Positions 9,210-17,723 of a stretch of 64,000 nucleotides of DNA are shown here, piece after piece (within the stretch, counting starts at the first letter, position 1; the number at the start of each line of letters is the position of its first letter). The notes under the pieces are model-generated. The model saw only the letters and a list, made by a program, of their open reading frames with translations. It was not told where the DNA came from and did not search any database. This DNA is from VFZN01 sp050249615 (GTDB taxonomy: Bacteria > Acidobacteriota > Vicinamibacteria > Vicinamibacterales > UBA2999). The stretch is from assembly GCA_050249615.1 (NCBI GenBank), contig JBFWQE010000007.1:20667-84666 (forward strand), written 5' to 3'. The translations under genes were made by a program, and so were the position numbers.

Positions 9210-9243
9210 TGTAGTATTGCTACATAGCCTTGAACAGTCAAGG
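9210..9243 (-). promoter_or_regulatory. Promoter and two palindromic operators of the padR-ADOP operon
   Basis: On the minus strand TTGACT (9236-9241) and AATACT (9213-9218) are separated by 17 bp. TGTAG-N5-CTACA (9210-9224) overlays the -10 region and CCTTGA-N4-TCAAGG (9228-9243) overlays the -35. Both are perfect inverted repeats, as expected for binding of dimeric repressors. The -10 box ends 8 nt before the ATG, suggesting a leaderless message. Confidence 0.7.
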
Positions 9244-9355
9244 TTCCGGATCGGTTGGCGAGACCGGTCCCCTCCCAGTGCACAACGGCGTCGCCCGGCC
9301 CGCCGCTCGTCACAGGGCCGTTGACCCGGTGGCGGTCCGGGGAGATCGTGCGTGC

Positions 9356-9991
9356 ATGCAAAGCACTGCCTCCCGAATCCTGCGCGGGTTCCTTCCTCTC
9401 GCTCTGCTCTTCGTAGCCGCAGCGGCTGCCGCCGATCCAATGACGGCCGGCGACCGCCAACGCCTCGTGTCGCACCTCGAGATGACCGAAAGCTGGCTCG
9501 TGAGCGAGCTGGAGGGCCTGACGGATGCCCAGCTTTCCTTCAGGCCGTCGCCCACGGCCTGGTCCATCAAGGACGTGGTCGAGCACCTGGGCATCGCCGA
9601 GCCGCAGTACTGGAAGCAGCTGGAGGACTCGCTGCAGGCGCCGGCGGCGGGCTACAAGGCCGAGACCACCGACGCGGCGATCCTGTGGTACGGCATCGAT
9701 CGCACCAACCGCACGACCACGGGAGAGGCGCGCGTGCCCGACGGGCGCTTCAAGACCGCCGCGGAGGCCCTGGCGTCGTTCAGGAGACTTCGCGCCACGA
9801 TGCTGGAGAAGGCGCGCACGTCGCAGGACGACCTCCGCGGCCGCAAGCTGATGAACGGGAACATGGATGTCTACCAGTGGTTCCTGATGATCTCGTCACA
9901 CGCGCAGCGGCACATCCTCCAGATTCGCGAGGTCAAAGCAGGACATGGATTCCCGCCGACCCCGAAAGGATCCGCAGAGGAACGCAGATGA
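9356..9991 (+). CDS. Exported DinB-like metal-binding four-helix protein
   Basis: 211 residues from the ATG at 9356. A signal peptide (ILRGFLPLALLFVAAAAAAD, about 8-27) is followed by a DinB_2/YfiT-like domain with the expected histidines: one in DVVEHLG and two in SSHAQRHILQ. In the family these bind a divalent metal, and some members are thiol S-transferases or maturation factors. Export is less usual than cytoplasmic location. The C-terminal residues KGSAEERR and the stop codon are supplied by the adjoining repeat array, so the natural end of this gene has probably been replaced by repeat DNA. Confidence 0.8.
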   Translation: MQSTASRILRGFLPLALLFVAAAAAADPMTAGDRQRLVSHLEMTESWLVSELEGLTDAQLSFRPSPTAWSIKDVVEHLGIAEPQYWKQLEDSLQAPAAGYKAETTDAAILWYGIDRTNRTTTGEARVPDGRFKTAAEALASFRRLRATMLEKARTSQDDLRGRKLMNGNMDVYQWFLMISSHAQRHILQIREVKAGHGFPPTPKGSAEERR

Positions 9992-10380
9992 ACACAGAGG
10001 GACGCAGACGCCGCAGATAACGCAGACGCCGCAGATAACGCAGACACCACAGATCACGCAGACACCACAGATCACGCAGACGCCGCAGATCACGCAGACG
10101 CCGCAGATCACGCAGACACCACAGATCACGCAGACGCCGCAGAACACGCAGACGCCGCAGATCACGCAGACGCCGCAGATCACGCAGACACCACAGATCA
10201 CGCAGACACCACAGATCAAGCAGACGCCGCAGATCACGCAGACGCCGCAGATCACGCAGACGCCGCAGATCACGCAGATGCCGCAGACGCGGGGGCCGCA
10301 GAGGAACACAGAGGACGCAGAGGAACGCAGATGAGGCAGAGGAACGCAGATGAGGCAGAGGACCGCAGATGAGGCAGCGG
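9961..10380. repeat. CGCAGA array with an 18-bp tandem core (family D, copy 1)
   Basis: From about 10003 to 10290 the unit ATCACGCAGACGCCGCAG (18 bp) is repeated about 16 times with small variants (ACGCCG/ACACCA, ATCACG/ATAACG). It is flanked by looser CGCAGAGGAACGCAGATGA copies. The track is open in several frames (reading QITQTP on plus and CVICGV on minus), but this follows from the repeat and is not coding evidence. The remaining bases to 10469 hold no recognisable gene. Confidence 0.9.
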
Positions 10381-10469
10381 GGTAATCGAGCAGGCGGACT
10401 CAAGCAGATAACGTTCCTGGAACTCGGCGGCTGCTCCTCCTGGCCCAGGGCCACGCGACCTTGATGTCT

Positions 10470-10505
10470 TGATCTGCGTTTCATCTGCGGCTTCTGCGTT
10501 GTCTG
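10470..10505. repeat. Left fragment of an inverted family D array beside the IS relic
   Basis: TGATCTGCGTTTCATCTGCGG and GCGTTGTCTG words run in the orientation opposite to the array at 9961-10380. The same orientation resumes at 11649 on the other side of the IS relic, so the element appears to have split one array. Confidence 0.65.
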
Positions 10506-11551
10506 TTCAATGCCATTCGTAGTTGACATTGGGTGACGGTGCCCTGGTTTACGCGGCTGACGTCTTCTCCTTCGTCACATGCTGTTGCAGTGCCCACCTG
10601 CCGCAGCAGTGGCAAGGCCTGATAGTTCCTGATGCGGCGTAGCTGCGGCTCCAGGTCCAGGAGCGCCGTGGCGAGCCAGCGCTGCTCCTGGTCGCTGCTG
10701 CGCCAATGATCCACCCGCTGGACGCGCGTCTCCACCTTCGCGTGGATCGATTCGAGCAGGTTCGTGGTCTTCAAGCTGATCCCGAGCTCGCGAAAGACCC
10801 CGCCGCGTGGAGCCCTTTCGCGCCATCGGTGACCGCCAACAGCCCTTCCTCCGCGCGGAGCCCGCACTCCACCAGCCCACGGAGGAACGCCGCACAGACG
10901 CGCCGATTCTCCGTGGCGGCCTGGACGAAGCCAAGGACGACCTTCCGGCGTCGAGGGTCACGCCCACCGCCGTGACCATCCCGTCGTCCGCGAAAGTCTT
11001 CCCGTCGATCACGATCGCCAGGAACGTCTCGCTATCGAGCCGGCGCTCCAGCAGCGCCTGCACCTGGCGCGCACTCGCGCGGATGAACCGACGCGAGACG
11101 GAGGAGGCACTGAGCCCGAAGGCCGCGGGCACCGCCTCCGCGCACCGGGCATACTCCCGCGTCGCGAGTCCCCCCAGCACTCGCTGCAGCAACCCCGTGT
11201 CCAGCTGCCGCGGCACTTGGAACTGCGGATATGTGGGCAGGGGCACTTCGCGATTGTGTCGGCGGTCGCGCACGCGCGGCACGGTGATCGGCAGCTTCTG
11301 GTCCGCCAGGTAGACCCGGCTCGCGGCGTCCAGCGCACCAGGCCGGGCTGCCGGCCCATGCGAGCATACCGCTCGCCGACCACGCTCACGAGCTCACGCT
11401 GCAGCTCGGCGTGGAAGGCCTCGAGGCCCACCGGGATCAGGGTCTGAATCAATGCGACGCGAGCATCGACCTCGGCTACGGTCGCCACAGCGACCGGCGC
11501 CACGGTTGCCGCTGTCCTCTCTTCCGGATCTGTCGTACGGCGCGTGCCCAT
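10481..11551 (-). pseudogene. IS256-family transposase remnant with frameshifts and an internal deletion
   Basis: Homology moves through three frames. The N-terminus reads MGTRRTTDPEE to ERYARMGRQPGLVRW; a second frame continues with VLGGLATREYARCAEA, SSVSRRFI and VIDGKTFADDGMVTAVGVTLD, which holds the first catalytic Asp; a third gives VECGLRAEEGLLAVTDGAKG, with the second Asp. After this the sequence jumps directly to FRELGISLKTTNLLESIHA, the C-terminal motif with the catalytic Glu. The roughly 100 or more residues that normally lie between, including the WCxxH-type motif, are missing. The frame runs past the left inverted repeat to a stop at 10481. It cannot make an active transposase. Confidence 0.85.
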
Positions 11552-11641
11552 GGGTGACGACTCCTTGAAGTGGGCCGTTCTGCCAGGAACAACACTCACT
11601 CGTATACGGGGGCGTCACCCGAATTTCAACTAACCGTGGCA
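10511..11641 (-). mobile_element. Degenerate IS256-family (mutator) insertion sequence
   Basis: About 1.13 kb bounded by imperfect terminal inverted repeats. The left end TGCCATTCGTAGTTGACATT and the right end read inward, TGCCACGGTTAGTTGAAATT, both continue into GGGTGACG (one indel), giving about 22 matches in 29. Inside is a broken mutator-type transposase. GCGTTGTCTG occurs 5 nt outside the left end and 7 nt outside the right end; it may be a target duplication, but it is also a word of the surrounding repeat. Confidence 0.8.
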
Positions 11642-11648
11642 CTCACTC

Positions 11649-11868
11649 GCGTTGTCTGCGGCCCCTGCGTCGTCTGCGGCCCCTGCGTCGTCTGCGGCCT
11701 CTGCGTTGTCCGCGACCTCTGCGTTATCTGCGGCGCCTGCGTTATCTGCGGCCCCTGCGTGATCTGCGGCGTCTGCGTGATCTGCGGCGCCTGCGTGATC
11801 TGCGGCGTCTGCGTGATCTGCGGCGTCTGCGTTATCTGCGGCGTCTGCGTCCCAGTCTCCGGCGCGTG
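11649..11868. repeat. GTCTGCG array with 18-bp units (family D, copy 2)
   Basis: Tandem units such as GTGATCTGCGGCGTCTGC, the reverse complement of the unit at 9961-10380, occur about 12 times between the IS relic and the RraA-like gene. The two arrays are therefore oppositely oriented around the element. Confidence 0.85.
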
Positions 11869-11878
11869 CGCTCGGCGT

Positions 11879-12586
11879 TCAGATCTCGATCGCCCCGCCC
11901 ATCGATTTCAGGTGTGCGCGGAACGTGACGTCGGGATCGGCATCGCGCTTCTGCAGGTAGTCGGCCAGCTGCAGCTGGTCGCGGAGCAGCTCTCCTGCCA
12001 TCAGACGCGCGGCCTGCGCCTGCTCACGGGCGGCGATGTCGCGCGCGGCGGCAATCACGCCTGCGCACTCGGCCAGCGCCACGAAGACCACGCCGTCCTC
12101 GTCCGCGAACACCGCGTCCTCGCGGGTGACCGTCGTCGGTCCGCAGGTGGCGGCCTCGAGGGCCGTCGCATGTCGCCGCCTGAGCTCGAGCGGGCCGGTG
12201 GGCGATGTGCCGCGCGACCAGACGGGGATGCCCATCGCGCGGATCGCGGCGCTGTCGCGGTGTGCGCCGTCCACGACCAGTCCCGCCAGTCCACTGACGA
12301 AGGCCTCGCCCGCCACGAGGTCCCCGATGCAGCCCTCGTCCAGCCGTCCGTTGTTGTCGATGACCAGCACGTCGCCGCGCGCGGCGAGGGCGATGGCCTC
12401 GAGGAACACGTCCGTGCTGCCCGCGTGCACGGCTGGCGCGACCCGTCCCGCCACACGGGATCCCGGGATGAGCGGCCTCAGCCCCGGCCGCCCCAGCCGC
12501 ACGGGCAGCTGCAGCAGCACACAGGCGTCCGCGATGAAGGGAGTGGTCCAGTCGAAGCCGTCGAGGGTCGAGAGGGGGGAGGGCAT
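11879..12586 (-). CDS. RraA-like / HMG-aldolase-type protein
   Basis: 235 residues with the RraA/DlpA core: GDVLVIDNNGRLDEGCIGDLVAGEA (about 90-115) and GLVVDGAHRDSAAIRAMGIPVWSRG (about 121-145). The DG-x-x-RD pattern and the downstream acidic residues correspond to the Mg/pyruvate site of 4-hydroxy-4-methyl-2-oxoglutarate aldolases. Family members are either class II aldolases/oxaloacetate decarboxylases or the RNase E inhibitor RraA; a metabolic lyase is the more likely role here. The start is supported by a TACACT box 7 nt upstream of the ATG. The stop lies about 10 bp from the end of a repeat array. Confidence 0.85.
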   Translation of the reverse strand: MPSPLSTLDGFDWTTPFIADACVLLQLPVRLGRPGLRPLIPGSRVAGRVAPAVHAGSTDVFLEAIALAARGDVLVIDNNGRLDEGCIGDLVAGEAFVSGLAGLVVDGAHRDSAAIRAMGIPVWSRGTSPTGPLELRRRHATALEAATCGPTTVTREDAVFADEDGVVFVALAECAGVIAAARDIAAREQAQAARLMAGELLRDQLQLADYLQKRDADPDVTFRAHLKSMGGAIEI

Positions 12587-12593
12587 GGTGATC

Positions 12594-12599
12594 AGTGTA
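12594..12599 (-). promoter_or_regulatory. -10 box TACACT, 7 nt before the RraA-like ATG
   Basis: On the minus strand TACACT is followed by GATCACC and the ATG. This again fits a leaderless transcript. The -35 position lies in repeat family E and shows no clear hexamer. Confidence 0.5.
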
Positions 12600-12830
12600 C
12601 TGCCGGGAGTCGGCCGTCGGGAGTCGGGAGTCGCAAAGACCTGATCGGGAGGGGTATCCCGTCAGAAACGCAACCGTGTCGCTATTCGGATCCCGACTCC
12701 CGTCTCCCCACTCCCGACGCGGCTCACTCCCCCTCCCGTCGCAGTTCCCTCCCGTCGCAGTTCAGTTCCCGTTGCAGCTCAGCTCCCGACTCCCGTCGCG
12801 GGTCGGCTCCCGACTCCCGAGGCAATCACG
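12600..12830. repeat. GGGAGTCG-type short repeat (family E), two clusters
   Basis: Copies of GGGAGTCG and its complement CGACTCCC occur in clusters at about 12605-12640 and 12690-12820, with CCCGTCGCAGTT variants in the second. The second cluster encodes the last residues of RecQ (ending GVGSRPATGVGS) and its stop. No gene is seen between RecQ and the RraA-like gene. Confidence 0.75.
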
Positions 12831-14644
12831 TCGAGCACCGCCGCCCCGAGATCCTCCGCCTTGCGCGTTCCCACGCCGTACACGTGCCGGAGCGCCTCCG
12901 CGGTCATCGGCTTGATACGCGCCAGCTCGCGCAGGGTGGTGTCGTGGAAGATCACGTAGGGTGGCACCCCTCGCTCCCGGGCAATGCGCAGGCGCAGCGC
13001 GCGGAGCTCCTCGAAGAGCGCGCGATCCACGCCCTCCCACGACTCGGCCTCCGCCTTCGATCGCCGGGGCGCACGGCCCTTCTCCGGCTTCCGCTGGCGC
13101 GCGAGCGACAGCGTCCCGGCCGCCGCGGGATCCCTCATCAGCGCGGCTCCCTCCGGCGTGAGGTGGAGCACCGGGTACTGATCCCCGGCCTGCTGCAGGA
13201 AGCCGTGCGCAATCAGCTGATCGATGTAGCCGCGGATCTCGTCCACCGATGCGTCCTTCAGCAGGCCGAACACCGAGAGCGTGTCGTGCCCGCGCGAGCG
13301 CACCTGCTCGCTGGCATGGCCCCGGAGGATGCTCCCGACGTGCGCAGCGCCGAAGCGCTGCCCGACGCGCGCCACTGCGGACAGGATCTTCCGCGCCAGC
13401 GTCGCCGGGTCGGCCACCGTTTCGAGCTCGCCCAGGCAGTAGTCGCACGCGCCGCAGTCGTCCTTCGCGTACACCTCGCCGAAGTAGCCCACCAGCCGCT
13501 TGTGCCGGCAGCCGACGCTGGCGGCGTAGCGCTCCATGTCGCGCAGCAGGGCCTGACGGGCCTCTGTGAGCTCCCCGCTCTTCGAGAGGATCTCGCGCCA
13601 GCGCAGGAAGTCCGCAGACGACACGATGAGCACGCACTCGGCCTCGAGCCCGTCCCGCCCCGCGCGGCCGGCCTCCTGCTGGTAGTGCTCCAGGGATTGC
13701 GGCGCGCCCGCATGAATCACGAAGCGCACGTCCGAGCGGTCGATGCCCATCCCGAACGCCACGGTGGCCACGACGATGTCGGTGGACTCGTTCAGGAACG
13801 CGTCCTGGTTGGCGTGGCGCTCCTCGTCACTCAGGCCCGCGTGATACGGCCGGACGCGCAGGCCCTCCTCCTGCAGCCAGGCCGCCGTGTCGTCCACCTC
13901 GCGGCGCGTCGGGCAGTAGATGATGCCCGCCTCTCCCTGGTGGCGGGACAGCACCTGCAGGATCTGCGCCTTGATGGTCGCGCGCGGCAGCACGCGGTAC
14001 AGCAGGTTGGGCCGGTCGAACGACCCGACCAGCGTGACGGCGTCCTTCAGGCCCAGCTGCTGGACAATGTCCTGCCGCACGCGCGCGGTGGCCGTGGCCG
14101 TGAAGGCGTGGAAGCTGACCTGTGGAAACTGGGCACGCAGCGTCCCGAGCTGGCGGTACTCGGGCCGGAAGTCGTGGCCCCAGTGGCTGATGCAGTGGGC
14201 CTCGTCGATGGCCACGAAGCTGATGGGACAGGTGCTCAGCAGCCACGAGAACCACCCGCCACCCTCGCCCGCGATGCGCTCTGGTGCGACGTAGAGGAGG
14301 CGATATCGTCCCTCACGGAGGCCCACCGTCACCGCCGCCCGATCGTCGGCGGCCATCGCGCTGTTCAGGCACGCCGCCGGCACGCCGTTGGCGACCAGCG
14401 TGTCGACCTGGTCCTTCATCAACGAGATGAGCGGCGAGATGACCAGCGCCAGCCCTTCGCGGACCAGGGCCGGCGCCTGGAAGCAGAGCGACTTGCCGCC
14501 GCCGGTGGGCAGCACGAGCAGCGAATCCCGCCCCTGGACCACGGCCTCCATGGCCTCGCGCTGGAGCGGGCGAAACGAGGAGTAGCCCCAGTAGCGCTCG
14601 AGGATCGCGAGCAGGGAATCGGAGGAAGCAGCCGGCGCGGACAT
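12779..14644 (-). CDS. recQ: ATP-dependent DNA helicase RecQ
   Basis: 621 residues from the ATG at 14644. Motif 0 is in YWGYSSFRPLQREAM, Walker A is LPTGGGKSLCFQ, motif II is the DEAH in IDEAHCISHWGHDFRPEY, and motif VI contains HYQQEAGRAGRDG. The zinc-binding RQC cysteines lie in VGCRHKR and DCGACDYC. The C-terminal HRDC-like segment (LRALRLRIARERGVPPYVIF) completes the classic helicase-RQC-HRDC order. RecQ unwinds DNA 3'-5' in recombination and fork repair. A GTG at 14668 in frame is an alternative start. The final dozen residues derive from repeat family E. Confidence 0.95.
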   Translation of the reverse strand: MSAPAASSDSLLAILERYWGYSSFRPLQREAMEAVVQGRDSLLVLPTGGGKSLCFQAPALVREGLALVISPLISLMKDQVDTLVANGVPAACLNSAMAADDRAAVTVGLREGRYRLLYVAPERIAGEGGGWFSWLLSTCPISFVAIDEAHCISHWGHDFRPEYRQLGTLRAQFPQVSFHAFTATATARVRQDIVQQLGLKDAVTLVGSFDRPNLLYRVLPRATIKAQILQVLSRHQGEAGIIYCPTRREVDDTAAWLQEEGLRVRPYHAGLSDEERHANQDAFLNESTDIVVATVAFGMGIDRSDVRFVIHAGAPQSLEHYQQEAGRAGRDGLEAECVLIVSSADFLRWREILSKSGELTEARQALLRDMERYAASVGCRHKRLVGYFGEVYAKDDCGACDYCLGELETVADPATLARKILSAVARVGQRFGAAHVGSILRGHASEQVRSRGHDTLSVFGLLKDASVDEIRGYIDQLIAHGFLQQAGDQYPVLHLTPEGAALMRDPAAAGTLSLARQRKPEKGRAPRRSKAEAESWEGVDRALFEELRALRLRIARERGVPPYVIFHDTTLRELARIKPMTAEALRHVYGVGTRKAEDLGAAVLDVIASGVGSRPATGVGS

Positions 14645-14703
14645 CGGGATGACATCCCATCCTGACACAGCCCGGCACGCGTCGGGTGAATCCTGCGCTG
14701 CGG

Positions 14704-17367
14704 TCAGCCTTCGGCGCGCAGGGCCGACGCGGGATCGATGCGCGCCGCCCGGCGAGCGGGGATCGCGGCCGCCGCGATCGCCGTTCCGAACAGCACCAGC
14801 GACACCGCCGTCAACGTCACGGGGTCGTGCGCCGACACGTCCACCAGCAGGTGCTCGACGAATCGGCCCAGGGCAAACGCGAGCGCGAGGCCCGCCGCCA
14901 CGCCGACGGCGGCCCAGCCGATGCCCTCCATCATCACTCCGCGGGCCACCTGACCAGGTGAGGCCCCCAGGGCCAGCCGCACGCCGACTTCACGGACACG
15001 CGCGGCCACGACGACGGCCATCAGGCCATACAGTCCCAGCGCCGCCAGTGCCACGGCGGCCAGGGCGAACGCGCTGACGACATCGGCTGTGACTCGTCGC
15101 GACGCCAGCTGATCGGACAGGATGTCCTCGAGCGCGCTCACCTGCCCGACGGTGGCGTCGGGCTCCGCTCGGCGGATCTCCTGCCGCAGCTCGGCAGCCA
15201 CGCGTCGGGTGCCGGCATCCGCGCGCACCAGCACGCTGGCATCGGTCAACGGAAACTGGAGTGTACTCAGGTACACAGCCGGCGCCGACGATTCTTCCAG
15301 GCCTAGGAATCGCTCGTTTTCGGCGACGCCGACGATCGCGTAGTCCGACGGCACGGACGGCCCCCACGCTGACGTCGCAGCGCTGGTGCGCAGCCGCCGG
15401 CCGAGGAGGCGCTCCCCATGAGCGGCGGCAAACGCCTCGTTGACGACCGCCACGCCGGGCGCGCGCCAGTCTTCGCGCTCCTCGAACGGGCGGCCATCGA
15501 GGATGTTCACGCCGAGCGTCTCGAAGTAGCTCGGGCTGACGATGCGCAACTGGACCTGGATCTCGTCGCTCGCGCGCACGGTCACATCGCCGTCCAGCGT
15601 CACGATCTGGGTCCAGTTGGCCTCCAGAGGATGGTCGTAGGCGAACGCCACGCCGCCGACGCCAGGCCGGGTGGCGAGGACGTCGCGAATCGAGCGCTCG
15701 AAGGCGGAAACGCGACCAGGCACGGCCGACTCGCTGGCCGTGGCAGACACGTCCGCGACGAGCACCCCGTCGACCGCAAACCCCGGTTCGCGCGCGCGAA
15801 GGGATGCCAGGGACTGGCCAAGGAGCGATGCGGGCACGGCCAGGGCCACGCCGATCGACACCTGTCCAACCACGAGCCAGCGGTATACGCGCGCCTGGCC
15901 GGAAACGGTCGTCCCGCGTGAAGATAGCGAGACACCGGACACACGGGCCATCGGCCAGAGCGAGAGCCCGAGCGCCACCAGCCCCGCCAGGCCGCCGGCG
16001 AACACGACGGCCGGCGCATCGAGCCTCGGCGACGTGACGAAGGGCATGGAGGCCGGAAGCTGCCCCGGAATCCAGGACAGCGCGACGTGCGCCAGCCAGA
16101 TGCCGACCGCTCCGCCGAGCGCCGAGAGGAGCGCCGCATCCACGGCGAGCAGCCCGGCGACGCGCATGCGCCCCGCGCCGAGCGCGAGCCGCGTGGCCAG
16201 TTCCACCCGCCGCTGCTCGAACCGCGACACCTGCAGCGCCGCGAGGTTGGCGCACGCCACGAGCAACACGGCGATGGAGGCGGCAAACAACACCAGCAGC
16301 GGCACGCGCACGTCGCGCACGAACTGCTCTCGGAAGGATGTCGTCACGCCCACGTGGGGGTCGTTGCTGCTTGCCGAGCGCAGGGCCTGGAGCTCGGCAT
16401 CGGCCACCGCAGCCGAGACACCCTCGCGCAGGCGCCCGACGACGCCGAACACGTGCGAGCGGAAGTTGGCGGCGAGCTCCGGGGTGCGAGGAATCGGTAC
16501 CCAGAGCTCCCGGAGATCGCGCTCCACGGCCACCCGCGCGGGGTTCGTCGGCCAGCCGGGGGTGACGACGTCCGGCATGACGCCGACCACCTCGTACGGC
16601 TCGCCGCTCAGGCGAACGGTCCGGCCGATCACACCGGGGTCGCCGCCAAAGCGGCTGCGCCATGTCCCCTCCGACAACACGACGACCCGGTGCCGTCCGG
16701 GCACCTCGTCATCGGCCGTCAGGGTGCGGCCGAGCACCGAAGCCAGCCCCAGCGTCTCGAAGAACGACGCCGAGACGCGAACGCCCCTCACCGGGCGGCT
16801 GCCGTCGGGCCCGTCGAGCGAGAACCCGGCCGCTCCGAACAGGGCCATCGACGCGAACGACCGCGACTCGCGTTGCCACTCGGCGAACCGGCCCGCGGTC
16901 ACGCGGAACGGGTCGGACGCGTCATCGCCCGACTCCCACACGAAGACGAGCCGCTCCGAGGCAGGGAACGGCAGTGTCCGCCACAGCACTGAAGCGGCCA
17001 GCCCGTACGTCGTGGTGACGGCCGCCACCGCGACGGCAAGCGTCGCGATGACACCAACCGTGGCCGCGGGCCGTTTCCGACACTGCCGAAGGCTCGCCCT
17101 GAAATCGTCGTGGATCGCGTCGGGAAGGCGCGCGACGGCATCGCGGAGGGACCACCGATCCGCCCGGCGCAGCGCCAGGCCCTGCCGCACCATGTCGGCA
17201 AGTTCCTGCATCAGGTACCGCCGCTCGGCCGCGGCGCCCCCGCGCGCCTGCGCATCTCGGGCGAGGGCGTCGACCACGCATGCCCACTCGGCACCGACAC
17301 GCTCGCGAGAGCGGGACGGCAGAAGTCGCACCGAAGCGCGCACGAGCCAGCGAAGGAGCGTGGTCAT
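14704..17367 (-). CDS. Second ADOP-type ABC permease
   Basis: 887 residues from the ATG at 17367, which overlaps the PadR stop as ATGA. The order matches the first ADOP: cytoplasmic N-terminal region (1-100), first helix in VGVIATLAVAVAAVTTTYGLA, a MacB-like periplasmic domain, FtsX helices near 380-510, a second periplasmic domain, FtsX helices near 750-880 and the tail IDPASALRAEG. Sequence similarity to the first ADOP is clear but not close, so this is not a recent duplication. No ATPase is nearby. A longer frame upstream overlaps padR and is rejected. Confidence 0.9.
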   Translation of the reverse strand: MTTLLRWLVRASVRLLPSRSRERVGAEWACVVDALARDAQARGGAAAERRYLMQELADMVRQGLALRRADRWSLRDAVARLPDAIHDDFRASLRQCRKRPAATVGVIATLAVAVAAVTTTYGLAASVLWRTLPFPASERLVFVWESGDDASDPFRVTAGRFAEWQRESRSFASMALFGAAGFSLDGPDGSRPVRGVRVSASFFETLGLASVLGRTLTADDEVPGRHRVVVLSEGTWRSRFGGDPGVIGRTVRLSGEPYEVVGVMPDVVTPGWPTNPARVAVERDLRELWVPIPRTPELAANFRSHVFGVVGRLREGVSAAVADAELQALRSASSNDPHVGVTTSFREQFVRDVRVPLLVLFAASIAVLLVACANLAALQVSRFEQRRVELATRLALGAGRMRVAGLLAVDAALLSALGGAVGIWLAHVALSWIPGQLPASMPFVTSPRLDAPAVVFAGGLAGLVALGLSLWPMARVSGVSLSSRGTTVSGQARVYRWLVVGQVSIGVALAVPASLLGQSLASLRAREPGFAVDGVLVADVSATASESAVPGRVSAFERSIRDVLATRPGVGGVAFAYDHPLEANWTQIVTLDGDVTVRASDEIQVQLRIVSPSYFETLGVNILDGRPFEEREDWRAPGVAVVNEAFAAAHGERLLGRRLRTSAATSAWGPSVPSDYAIVGVAENERFLGLEESSAPAVYLSTLQFPLTDASVLVRADAGTRRVAAELRQEIRRAEPDATVGQVSALEDILSDQLASRRVTADVVSAFALAAVALAALGLYGLMAVVVAARVREVGVRLALGASPGQVARGVMMEGIGWAAVGVAAGLALAFALGRFVEHLLVDVSAHDPVTLTAVSLVLFGTAIAAAAIPARRAARIDPASALRAEG

Positions 17368-17717
17368 GATCGCGCGCCTTTCGGCTGCGGCAGCAGGCGC
17401 TTGGCCGCCGCCCACCGCGTGGCCCGTGCCAGGCGCCCGGCCTCGCGCTCGAGCAGCTTCCGCCCGGGCCTGGTCAGCCGATAGCACCGCCGGCGCTCGA
17501 GGCCGGGTTCAGGCTCCAGCTCCTCGATGAGCCCGCCCTCCAGCAGGCGGGCCGCCGCGCCGTACAACGTGCTCGCCGTGAGGCGCACTTCGCCGTCCGT
17601 GCGCGCCTCGATATCCCTGATGAGGGCGTAGCCGTGCAGGTCCTGATCCACGAGCGAGAGCAGGATCTGGAACACCGGGACGCTGAGCGGCAGCTGATCG
17701 ACAGGCGGCGGGGGCAC
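17364..17717 (-). CDS. PadR-family transcriptional regulator (second)
   Basis: 117 residues from the GTG at 17717. It has the PadR winged helix: VFQILLSLVDQDLHGYALIRDIE, then LTASTLYGAAARLLEGGLIEEL and the RRCYRLTRPGRKLLE wing. It lies directly before the second ADOP gene with a 4-nt overlap. The frame is open to an ATG at 17753, but those codons run through a perfect palindrome that looks like the operator, and a TATAGT box sits 6 nt before the GTG, so the shorter form is preferred. Confidence 0.88.
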   Translation of the reverse strand: MPPPPVDQLPLSVPVFQILLSLVDQDLHGYALIRDIEARTDGEVRLTASTLYGAAARLLEGGLIEELEPEPGLERRRCYRLTRPGRKLLEREAGRLARATRWAAAKRLLPQPKGARS

Positions 17718-17723
17718 GGGGGA

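Noticed and set aside
9945..10334. Open frames reading QITQTP (plus) or CVICGV (minus) repeats
   Set aside because: They are translations of the 18-bp tandem repeat, open in several frames because the unit lacks stops.
10003..11868. CRISPR array
   Set aside because: The units are contiguous 18-mers with no unique spacers and no cas genes nearby. The same holds for 58388-58531.
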